64,000 nt of DNA from NCBI GenBank assembly GCA_021777835.1, contig JAJYDC010000001.1, positions 1 through 64,000 on the forward strand, read 5' to 3'. Below the pieces are notes generated by a model. The model was not told where the DNA came from. It made no database searches and saw only the letters and a list, made by a program, of their open reading frames with translations. This stretch comes from Bacteroidota bacterium (GTDB taxonomy: Bacteria; Bacteroidota; Ignavibacteria; Ignavibacteriales; Ignavibacteriaceae). Both the position numbers and the translations under genes were made by a program. Positions 54,702 to 62,486 of this stretch are shown piece after piece (the stretch's first letter is position 1; the number at the start of each line of letters is the position of its first letter).

Positions 54702-55280
54702 TTATTGCTTTATTATTATATCGTACTTATCTAATAAACCACTTAATCCGAAAAGCGAAAAAATAGCCTTTAATAATTTATTCTTTTCAGGATCAATTGA
54801 ATAATTATAGGAAGTACTGAGATCACACTTAGTTAGATTAGTATTATCAAAAACAGCCTTATTTAAGTCGCAATTGTCAAATAGTGAATTGCTCAAATCC
54901 GCATTCGCAAAATCAACTTCTTTCAGCTTGCAGTTAATAAAATTAGTCTTATGAAGCTTCAAATTATAAAACGATGACATATTTAACTGACAATTATCAA
55001 ATTGCATTGAAAACATAAACTTGTTACAGCTCGAAAACTCTAACCCTAATAATTTACAATTCTTGAATGATATTTCTCGGAATGTTGTGTCTTTAATTCT
55101 TGTATTACTAAATTCACAGTATTCAAATTTACATCCTATAAATGAACTGGCTGACAAATTAACTTTTGAAAATTGGCAATTCTTAAAACTGCAATTTTCA
55201 AATTCGCTGACATCGATTACAATTTTTGAATAATCAATGTCGGAATATTTTATATCATAGAAATAATTACTCTCTTTCAC
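54702..55280 (-). CDS. Pentapeptide repeat protein
   Basis: The 192-residue protein is built mainly from pentapeptide units of the form A/S-x-L/F-x-x, for example FENCSFKNCQFSKVNLSASS and FANADLSNSLFDNCDLNKAV, predicting a right-handed quadrilateral beta-helix. It ends with a hydrophobic non-repeat tail (about 165-192). Qnr-type members mimic DNA and protect gyrase, but most are of unknown role. It is a lone minus-strand gene. Confidence 0.88.
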   Translation of the reverse strand: MKESNYFYDIKYSDIDYSKIVIDVSEFENCSFKNCQFSKVNLSASSFIGCKFEYCEFSNTRIKDTTFREISFKNCKLLGLEFSSCNKFMFSMQFDNCQLNMSSFYNLKLHKTNFINCKLKEVDFANADLSNSLFDNCDLNKAVFDNTNLTKCDLSTSYNYSIDPEKNKLLKAIFSLFGLSGLLDKYDIIIKQ

Positions 55281-55941
55281 TTATACCTGCTTTAATATAT
55301 AATTATAAATTAATCTATGTTCTAAAAATAAATAAAATACAATATCGATACCTAAACATTTTAGATTACTGAATAATTAAAATCATGAGTGGTCATTTCC
55401 CATTTTACCTATAAAAAGAATCACTATTTGGCGGTCGAAACAATATATATTTGTTTCTTTATCAAGCAAAATCTGAGATAATTCAAAATATATTGGTTAC
55501 ATTCCCATTTTTACAGTGCATAGAATACCATAATATTTTAACTTATTTCGAGTTAAAAGTTAACAGCTTGCACTAAATGTCTTAGCTCATTTACGGGAAA
55601 AAGCATCACTTGCACAAATAAAGGGTGAGCAAAATCGATTACCTTCCTCAATAATTTCTGAATTCGTTCTGAAAACGTCTTGAAAACGTCATGTAAACGT
55701 TGTGCTACCTACCTAGAACGCACCTTACCGTAGTATCCTTATACCCAGACAAGGAAGTTATTCAACCCTTATTCAGCTGATAAATAATAACATAACTAGC
55801 ATCCCCATTACTTTCTTACTCGGAAACATCATAATTTAACATTCTTAACAATTGACTTTTAGAAATAGGAATTCTAACTTTATATGCTTTGAAGAATTTC
55901 AAACCGAATAAATAACAATTTAAAATAGGCGGGGTAAAGCA
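55281..55941. other. Long leader of the thiolase gene
   Basis: This region of about 660 bases has no convincing gene. Its one marked feature is a set of four 11-bp repeats at 55656-55699, about 240 bp before the thiolase start. GGCGGGG (55929-55935) is close to the start codon. Confidence 0.5.
55656..55699. repeat. Four tandem 11-bp repeats
   Basis: Consecutive units TTCTGAATTCG, TTCTGAAAACG, TCTTGAAAACG and TCATGTAAACG share T-x-x-T-G-(A/T)-A-x-x-C-G with an exact 11-bp period, one helical turn. Such phased repeats can be sites for a cooperatively binding regulator. Confidence 0.6.
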
Positions 55942-57120
55942 ATGGAAAAAGTAGTTATTACAAACGCTAAAAGAACTGCAATCGGTGCATTTAACGGCGG
56001 ACTAAGCAGTTTTACAGCTCCTCAGTTAGGCAGCATAGTTATCAAATCGCTTCTTGAAGAATCAAAAATCGATATAAACATTATTGATGAAGTAATTATG
56101 GGCAACGTGTTAACTGCTGCTTTAGGACAAGCTCCAGCACGTCAGGCAGCTCTATTAGCCGGATTACCCAACAAGACTGAATGTCTGACAATCAATAAGA
56201 TGTGCGGCAGCGGATTAAAAGCAGTGATGCTCGCACAGCAAGCTATTGCTTGCGGAGATGCCGACATTATAATAGCAGGAGGTCAGGAAAGTATGACTAA
56301 CTCTCCATTTGTTCTACCCAATGCAAGAAATGGCTACCGTTTAGGCAATGGAACTATCTTAGACACTATATTGGTAGACGGCCTGGTAGATGCTTATAAT
56401 AATATTCATATGGGACTTTGCGCAGAGTCATGCGCTAAGGATTTCCATTTCACTCGAGAACAATTAGATGAATTCTCAATTCAGTCCTACATGCGAGCAC
56501 TTACAGCACAAAAGGAAGGGAAGTTTAAAGACGAGATAACTGAAGTGAAAATCAAAACTAAAAATGGTGAAATTGCCTTCATAAAAGATGAAGAGCCTGA
56601 GAAAGTCAATTTTGATAAGATTCCTTCCCTTAAGCCTGTATTTGATAAGAATGGAGTTGTTACGGCGGCTAATGCCTCTAGCATTAACGATGGAGCTGCT
56701 GCTGTACTAATTATGTCAGAAGAAAAAGCTCTTAAACTTGGGCTTACTCCTCTTGTTGAAATCGTAGCTCAAAGCTCTGCAGCTAAGGCCCCAATTGAAT
56801 TTACAACCGCACCTGCAGATGCAATAACTAAAGTATTAAAGAAAGCCAATTTAGATATTAAACAAATAGACTTGTTCGAAATCAATGAAGCCTTTGCTGT
56901 AGTATCACTTGCAGTGAACAAGCTCTTAGATTTGTCTACTGAGAAAGTAAACGTTAACGGCGGAGCTGTGGCTTTAGGACACCCGATAGGAGCAAGCGGT
57001 GCAAGAATATTAACTACGCTTATATATGAAATGAACAGAAGCTACGCTGAATATGGTCTTGCTTCACTCTGCATTGGAGGCGGGGAAGCATCTGCTGTAA
57101 TTGTTAAACGTTACCAATAA
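55942..57120 (+). CDS. atoB: Acetyl-CoA C-acetyltransferase (thiolase)
   Basis: Thiolase II condenses two acetyl-CoA to acetoacetyl-CoA or runs in reverse in fatty acid and ketone degradation. The 392-residue protein has family length and all three catalytic features: Cys88 in NKMCGSGLKA, His347 in GHPIGASGA and Cys377 in CIGGGEASA. It is a single gene preceded by an unusually long leader with phased repeats, and followed by an inverted repeat. Neighbouring acyl-CoA genes are absent; the direction of the reaction cannot be told. Confidence 0.95.
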   Translation: MEKVVITNAKRTAIGAFNGGLSSFTAPQLGSIVIKSLLEESKIDINIIDEVIMGNVLTAALGQAPARQAALLAGLPNKTECLTINKMCGSGLKAVMLAQQAIACGDADIIIAGGQESMTNSPFVLPNARNGYRLGNGTILDTILVDGLVDAYNNIHMGLCAESCAKDFHFTREQLDEFSIQSYMRALTAQKEGKFKDEITEVKIKTKNGEIAFIKDEEPEKVNFDKIPSLKPVFDKNGVVTAANASSINDGAAAVLIMSEEKALKLGLTPLVEIVAQSSAAKAPIEFTTAPADAITKVLKKANLDIKQIDLFEINEAFAVVSLAVNKLLDLSTEKVNVNGGAVALGHPIGASGARILTTLIYEMNRSYAEYGLASLCIGGGEASAVIVKRYQ

Positions 57121-57139
57121 TAATTAGTCATCTATAATA

Positions 57140-57215
57140 AAAGCCTCCAAGATTTAAACTGTAGCAAAGTATAAATATTTTGCAGACAACTTTAATAATA
57201 AACCTTGGGGGCTTT
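57140..57215. terminator. Nested inverted repeat between convergent genes
   Basis: AAAGCCTCCAAGATTTA (57140-57156) can pair with positions 57199-57215 over 17 bp with one G-U and one mismatch. Inside lies a second hairpin, GCAAA (57164-57168) with TTTGC (57179-57183). The minus-strand copy ends in TTTTATTAT, so it most likely terminates the kinase operon, and perhaps the thiolase gene from the other side. Confidence 0.7.
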
Positions 57216-57234
57216 GCTCTTACTGAACATAATC

Positions 57235-58590
57235 TTAAAAGCTTAGCGTAAATACCGTTTCCTTATTGGGCACCGAATATACAGTTATTCCCCCTTTATG
57301 CACTCTCATTATCTGCCGAGATAAACTTAAGCCTACTCCTGAACCTTCTTTCCTAGTTGTAAAGAAGGGAATAAAAATCTTTTCATATAACTCTTCAGGA
57401 ATTCCAGGACCGTTGTCAATGACTTGAATTACTAATTCGCCTCTGTTATCAATCCTACTAATCAGCTTAATAGCAGGCTCTCTGGTAACCGCTAACGCAC
57501 TCATTGAGTTTAATATTAGGTTTATTATCACCTGTTCAATCAAATCAGGATCAGCAGTAATCTCCAAATCCAAAGGAATTATCGAAAAGTAAAACTTTAT
57601 ATCCTTCTCGTGAAATTGCTCGGTAAGTAACTTCTCAATTCTTTCGAATAATTCCGAAATTCTAACCACCTGAAAATTCGGAATAGGAATCCTAGTTAGA
57701 CTACGATAATCATCTACAAAATGAAGCAAGCCTTGACCTCTTCTTTTAATTGTATTTAATGCCCCTTTTACATCCTCCATACCTTCTTCATTGATAATTT
57801 TATTATCCTTAAAATTATTATCAATCTCTTCGAGCAAGGTGCAAGCAGTAGCAGAAAGTGAAATTATTGGTGTTACTGAATTCATTATTTCGTGTGTCAA
57901 TACACGGATTAAATTCTGCCACGTCTCCATTTCACGCTCCTCTAGCTCACTCTGAATATTGCTTATTGAAATGAGTGTATAGTGGTTCTCCCGTAATTTA
58001 AATTCTGTAGCATAAATTGAAAGCTGAGATAGCTCATTATTATCTGCAATCTTAACCAAAACTTTGTCTCCAGATTTCAAGTTCCATAGAGAATCCGCTA
58101 TGGTTTTACTTACACTTGAAAGTTCTGAAATATTCCTTAAGCTATGGATCTTAAGCAATTTTTTAGCAGCTGTATTTATTAGTTCAACATCTCCATCTAA
58201 CTTATATGCCATTAATCCAATTCCCACATGCTGAACTATTGTCTGCAAATAACGGTAGTGTTCCTCCTTTTCCATTCTTGCTTTCCTAAACTCATCAATT
58301 ACATCTGAAAATGCGCTACTTAATTCCTCAAAGGATGAACCTTTCATGCTGCTTCTAAAGTTCTGAGAGAAATCAGAGTATTTAATTGAACTAAAAAATC
58401 TTGCTATTTCCCGATTGGTCTTTTGAACAAATTGTACAAGCCAAAATATTTGAGCAACGATAAGGACAAAAACTATAAATGTTGTTGCTATCAGCTTAGT
58501 TTCAGTAAGGAGAAAGAAAATAATAAAAACCGAAATGCATAGTAATGCAGTCCTAAATAAAATTATAAGGCTGAATCTTTTATAAACCAT
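57235..58590 (-). CDS. NtrY/NtrB-like sensor histidine kinase
   Basis: The 451-residue kinase has two N-terminal membrane helices (about 8-53) with almost no periplasmic loop, a HAMP-like linker, a PAS domain (about 108-215), a phosphoacceptor segment VLTHEIMNSVTP with His233, and a HATPase domain with DNGPGIPEE and SGVGLSLSRQIM. The short loop suggests sensing in or near the membrane. It overlaps the response regulator gene by 11 bases, so the two form one translationally coupled operon. Confidence 0.93.
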   Translation of the reverse strand: MVYKRFSLIILFRTALLCISVFIIFFLLTETKLIATTFIVFVLIVAQIFWLVQFVQKTNREIARFFSSIKYSDFSQNFRSSMKGSSFEELSSAFSDVIDEFRKARMEKEEHYRYLQTIVQHVGIGLMAYKLDGDVELINTAAKKLLKIHSLRNISELSSVSKTIADSLWNLKSGDKVLVKIADNNELSQLSIYATEFKLRENHYTLISISNIQSELEEREMETWQNLIRVLTHEIMNSVTPIISLSATACTLLEEIDNNFKDNKIINEEGMEDVKGALNTIKRRGQGLLHFVDDYRSLTRIPIPNFQVVRISELFERIEKLLTEQFHEKDIKFYFSIIPLDLEITADPDLIEQVIINLILNSMSALAVTREPAIKLISRIDNRGELVIQVIDNGPGIPEELYEKIFIPFFTTRKEGSGVGLSLSRQIMRVHKGGITVYSVPNKETVFTLSF

Positions 58591-59956
58591 ATTTCTCTAA
58601 CCTTCGGTATAGCGATGCTCTTGTTAACCCCAATTCCTTTGCAGCTTTAGTCAAATTACCGCCGTGCAAACTTATTGCTTTAATAATTAGCATCTTCTCC
58701 GTTTCTTCAAGATGATAATTATCGAATACCGACTCTTCATCTTTAACATCTTTGGACGAAAAATAAAAGTCTTCAGGATGTAGCGTTTCCGAATCACTCA
58801 TGATTACAACTCGTTCAATCATATGCTGTAGTTCCCTTATGTTACCCGGCCAATGATATTGCATCAGCTTGCTAAGAGCTTGCGTACTAATCTTCTTCAT
58901 AGACTTGTTATATTTCTTACAATAAATGTTAATGAAATGATCAACAATAAGAGGAATATCTTCATATCTCTTTCTTAATGGCGGAAGATGAATCTCAATT
59001 GTATTCACCCTATAGAGCAGATCTTGCCGAAAGCGCTTTTCAGATATTAGTTCTTCATAAGGCAAATTAGTAGCGCATATTAAACGAATATCAATCTTTT
59101 TAGAGATTGTTGAACCAAGTCTAGTAATCTGTCTATTTTGAAGTGCAGTCAATAATTTCACTTGAAGATTAAACGTTAAATTTCCTATTTCATCAAGAAA
59201 TAATGTACCCCCCGAAGCAACCTCAAAGCGACCAGCCCTGTCTTCTTTTGCATCTGTAAATGCACCTTTCACGTAACCGAAGAATTCACTCTCAAAAAGG
59301 GACTCACTTATAGCCCCCATATCCACACTTAAAAATATTTCCTTATTCCTAGCCGACTGGTGATGTATTGCTCTTGCAATAAGCTCCTTACCCGTTCCAT
59401 TTTCCCCAAGTATCAAAATGTTAGCCTCTGTCTTAGCAACCTTTTGTATTGTATTAAACACTTTTTGCATTTCCCCTGAAATGCCAACTATATCATGAAA
59501 CTCCTTTTCGATGTCACTGCTTAATTGCTTCTGCCTTGATAATAGATGATCTATTTCCTGCTTAGACTCACTTAATTTCATTGCAGACGATACAGTAGCT
59601 AGTAATTGTTCATTCTGCCATGGTTTAAGTACAAAATCAGTAGCACCTTCTTTTATAGCCTTCACAGCAATATCGATATTACCAAAAGCAGTTATATGAA
59701 TAACTACAGCTTTCGGATTCAGCTCAAGTATTTTCTTAAGCCAATAGAATCCTTCAACTCCAGTAGTTGTATTACCGCAAAAATTCATATCAAGCAGGAT
59801 TACGTCATAGTGATTCTCTTTTAAAATAGCAGGTATTTGCTCAGGATTCTTTTCTATCCGAACAATTGAATAATATTGTTTCAAAAGAAGTCTTGCAGAG
59901 AAGAGGATATCTTCATCATCATCTATAATTAGTATATTTCCGGACTTGTTATTCAT
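58580..59956 (-). CDS. NtrC-family sigma-54-dependent response regulator
   Basis: The 458-residue protein has a receiver (Asp56 in VILLDMNFCG), an AAA+ sigma-54 activation domain with Walker A GENGTGKE and the sigma-54 contact loop GAFTDA (a common variant of GAFTGA in the FCB group), Walker B FLDEIGN, and a C-terminal Fis-type helix-turn-helix (LTKAAKELGLTRASLYRRLE). It should activate sigma-54 promoters when phosphorylated by the kinase encoded after it. A sigma-54 promoter and a palindrome in the divergent region point to the efflux operon as target. Confidence 0.95.
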   Translation of the reverse strand: MNNKSGNILIIDDDEDILFSARLLLKQYYSIVRIEKNPEQIPAILKENHYDVILLDMNFCGNTTTGVEGFYWLKKILELNPKAVVIHITAFGNIDIAVKAIKEGATDFVLKPWQNEQLLATVSSAMKLSESKQEIDHLLSRQKQLSSDIEKEFHDIVGISGEMQKVFNTIQKVAKTEANILILGENGTGKELIARAIHHQSARNKEIFLSVDMGAISESLFESEFFGYVKGAFTDAKEDRAGRFEVASGGTLFLDEIGNLTFNLQVKLLTALQNRQITRLGSTISKKIDIRLICATNLPYEELISEKRFRQDLLYRVNTIEIHLPPLRKRYEDIPLIVDHFINIYCKKYNKSMKKISTQALSKLMQYHWPGNIRELQHMIERVVIMSDSETLHPEDFYFSSKDVKDEESVFDNYHLEETEKMLIIKAISLHGGNLTKAAKELGLTRASLYRRLEKYGL

Positions 59957-60178
59957 AATGACTCAAAACCTTTATATAATTAAATTTAGAGCCCTTTACT
60001 GGACTCGAAGTTAGAAGATTACCTAATCAAAACCTAAAGTAAAATAGCAAAAAGGTAATAGAATATTTAATATTAGCTTAAATTGTATGTTATCATATCA
60101 AGCTCGATGCTATATATAGAATTCTCAAATATTATTCCTTAAGAAAATGTTTAATCCCTTTAGAAGAATCATCTCATA

Positions 60179-60212
60179 GTACGATTATGGACAGTAGCGT
60201 CCGATATCGTAC
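60179..60212. promoter_or_regulatory. Palindromic enhancer candidate for the NtrC-type regulator
   Basis: GTACGAT (60179-60185) is matched by ATCGTAC (60206-60212) and inner GGAC by GTCC (60189-60192, 60199-60202), forming an imperfect 34-bp dyad. It lies about 115 bp before the -24 element, the usual distance for a bound sigma-54 activator. It is the strongest dyad in the gap. Confidence 0.65.
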
Positions 60213-60327
60213 AATACTAACTTCAAGGTTTGTTAATTAAAAAGCAACTACGAGCCTAAATATTTTGAATTTGTAGTCTATCATAAACATTTGCAAAAAC
60301 TCACCATTAAAATATAAATATACTTAA

Positions 60328-60343
60328 AGGCATGCTAATTGCT
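60328..60343 (+). promoter_or_regulatory. Sigma-54 promoter of the HlyD-ABC-FtsX operon
   Basis: AGGCATGCTAATTGCT has GG at 60329-60330 and GC at 60341-60342, exactly 10 bases apart. It matches the consensus TGGCACGNNNNTTGCW at all but two of its fixed positions. Transcription would begin near 60353-60355, giving a leader of about 23 bases to the start at 60377. Confidence 0.77.
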
Positions 60344-60376
60344 AACACCAATTAAGAAAAATCAATAGGTCAGCAA

Positions 60377-61627
60377 TTGGATAAGAAAATAGAAAAGAAA
60401 CCATTATTCAAAAGAAAGAAATTCTGGTTTACATCTGGAGGTACGGCAATATTACTAATATTGATAGTATCTATACTTGTAGATACTGGTTCAAAACTTA
60501 ATGTAGAAGCAGATAAGATTACTATCTCCACAGTCTCCGAAGGAGATTTCCAGGAATTTATTCCAGTGTCAGGTAATGTACTCCCGAAGACAACTTACTA
60601 TCTTGACGCAATCCTCGGTGGAAACGTACAACAGAAATTTGTTGAAGAAGGAGCAATGCTGAGAAAAGGAGATAAAATATTAAGATTATCAAATACTGAT
60701 TTCCAATTAAGTGCTTTACAGCAGGAATCTTTTGCATTTCAACAAATTAACGATGCAAGAAATACAAGATTGTCTATTGAACAAAACAGTATTAACCTTC
60801 AGACAAGACTTGTTGACGCAAATTATAGTTACTTAAACAATAAGCAGCTATTTAATAGGACAAAAGTAATGTGGGAAAAGAAACTAATCTCACTTCAGGA
60901 TTATGAGCAGGCAAGAGATAACTATTATCACGACAAAGAACAAAAGAAACTTGCAGAAGAGAACTTCCAAAAGGATTCTGTGTTGAAACAGTCTCAGCTC
61001 GAACAAATAGGTGAATCTATAAAGCGTTTACAATTGAATCTCGGATTAATTAGAGAAAACTTAGATAACCTAACTGTAAAAGCTCCAATAAGTGGACAAC
61101 TTACCTCTTTGAATGCTGAAATTGGTCAATCCAAATCTCCCGGTTCTCAACTAGGTCAGATTGATGCGTTAGATGGCTTCAAAGTTAGAGCTGACATTGA
61201 TGAGTATTATATTGCAAGAGTAGTCAAAGGACTTCATGCCACTGCTGAGATTGATGGAAAGGATTACAGGCTAGTTGTCATAAAAGTCTTTCCCGAAGTT
61301 AAAAATGGTAAATTTCAAGTTGATATGAATTTTGAAGGCACAGTACCAGCTGGAATTAGAAGAGGTCAAACTTTACAAATTAGATTGCAGCTAAGTGATA
61401 GGACAAAAGCACTGCTGCTTCCGCGTGGAGGTTTTTACCAAAAAACCGGAGGGCAATGGATTTTTATTCTCAATAACTCCGGCACAGAAGCCGTAAAAAG
61501 GAATATAAGTCTCGGCAGACAAAATCCGGATTACTTTGAAGTGCTGAATGGATTGAGAACAGGCGATAAAGTGATTACTTCTTCTTATGACAATTTCGGC
61601 GACGTGGACAAATTGATAATCAAATAA
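60377..61627 (+). CDS. HlyD/MacA-like efflux periplasmic adaptor
   Basis: The 416-residue adaptor has one N-terminal membrane helix (about 17-35), a lipoyl/barrel-sandwich half (KTTYYLDAILGGNVQQKFVE), a long alpha-helical hairpin coiled coil (about 110-225), the second lipoyl half (VKAPISGQLTSLNAEIGQ) and a beta-barrel C-terminal region. It would join an inner membrane ABC transporter to an outer membrane exit duct. The start is TTG, six bases after AGGT. The gene follows a sigma-54 promoter and precedes a MacB-type ATPase and permease. Confidence 0.93.
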   Translation: MDKKIEKKPLFKRKKFWFTSGGTAILLILIVSILVDTGSKLNVEADKITISTVSEGDFQEFIPVSGNVLPKTTYYLDAILGGNVQQKFVEEGAMLRKGDKILRLSNTDFQLSALQQESFAFQQINDARNTRLSIEQNSINLQTRLVDANYSYLNNKQLFNRTKVMWEKKLISLQDYEQARDNYYHDKEQKKLAEENFQKDSVLKQSQLEQIGESIKRLQLNLGLIRENLDNLTVKAPISGQLTSLNAEIGQSKSPGSQLGQIDALDGFKVRADIDEYYIARVVKGLHATAEIDGKDYRLVVIKVFPEVKNGKFQVDMNFEGTVPAGIRRGQTLQIRLQLSDRTKALLLPRGGFYQKTGGQWIFILNNSGTEAVKRNISLGRQNPDYFEVLNGLRTGDKVITSSYDNFGDVDKLIIK

Positions 61628-61714
61628 TGAAGTGTTTTCGTCTTAGCTACCTTATAGTGAAGGAAAAGAGACGCCAATTAGGGAAACGTTAATAATCTTT
61701 GAAAGGGAAATATA

Positions 61715-62404
61715 ATGATCAAAACCGTCAACATGAGAAAAATTTATACTACTGAGGAAGTTGAAACAACAGCACTTAATAGTGTGAATATAGAAATTAA
61801 CGAGAAAGAATTTGTAGCAATTATGGGACCTTCCGGCTGCGGGAAGTCAACTCTGCTCAATGTTTTTGGATTGCTTGATAATCCTACTGATGGAGAGTTT
61901 CATTTTCTTGAACAGGAGGTGTCTAAATATTCTGAAAGACAAAGAGCTAATCTTCGCAAAGCAAATATCGGCTTTGTGTTCCAAAGTTTTAATCTGATTG
62001 ACGAGTTAACTGTTTATGAAAATGTTGAGCTTCCTCTTCTTTACCTTGGCATTTCTTCAAATGAAAGAAATAAAATGGTTACAAATGTATTGGAAAGAAT
62101 GCAGATAATGCACCGCAAAGACCATTTCCCGCAGCAACTTTCAGGTGGGCAGCAGCAGCGTGTTGCCGTTTCGAGAGCAGTTGTTGCAAAACCTAAATTA
62201 ATTCTTGCTGATGAACCTACCGGAAATCTTGATTCTGCAAACGGCGAAGAAGTAATGAACATTTTAACTCAGCTTAACGAAGAGGGAACTACCATCGTTA
62301 TGGTGACCCACTCACCACATGATTCGGAGTTCGCTCATCGCATTATACATCTTTTTGACGGTCACGTAGTAACTGAAAATTACAAGGAAAAATTTCATGT
62401 TTAA
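61715..62404 (+). CDS. MacB/LolD-type ABC transporter ATPase
   Basis: The 229-residue ATPase has Walker [10 protein letters not shown], the Q-loop near [11 protein letters not shown], signature [14 protein letters not shown] and Walker [13 protein letters not shown]. This sequence type pairs with FtsX/MacB permeases that move substrates by mechanotransmission from the periplasm. It lies 87 bases after the adaptor and 82 bases before the permease, with AAAGGGA as ribosome binding site. Confidence 0.95.
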   Translation: MIKTVNMRKIYTTEEVETTALNSVNIEINEKEFVAIMGPSGCGKSTLLNVFGLLDNPTDGEFHFLEQEVSKYSERQRANLRKANIGFVFQSFNLIDELTVYENVELPLLYLGISSNERNKMVTNVLERMQIMHRKDHFPQQLSGGQQQRVAVSRAVVAKPKLILADEPTGNLDSANGEEVMNILTQLNEEGTTIVMVTHSPHDSEFAHRIIHLFDGHVVTENYKEKFHV

Positions 62405-62486
62405 GAATCTTTGTGCCTAAGCGTCTCTGGGTATGACAACATCAGCATAAAGGTGCATACGGAAAATACATTAAAAGGGTATAATA

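Larger units (their letters stand above)
59957..60376. other. Divergent regulatory region of the two-component/efflux locus
   Basis: The 420-bp AT-rich gap between the response regulator (minus) and the adaptor gene (plus) contains a 34-bp palindrome and a sigma-54 promoter, listed separately. No gene is seen. Confidence 0.7.
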
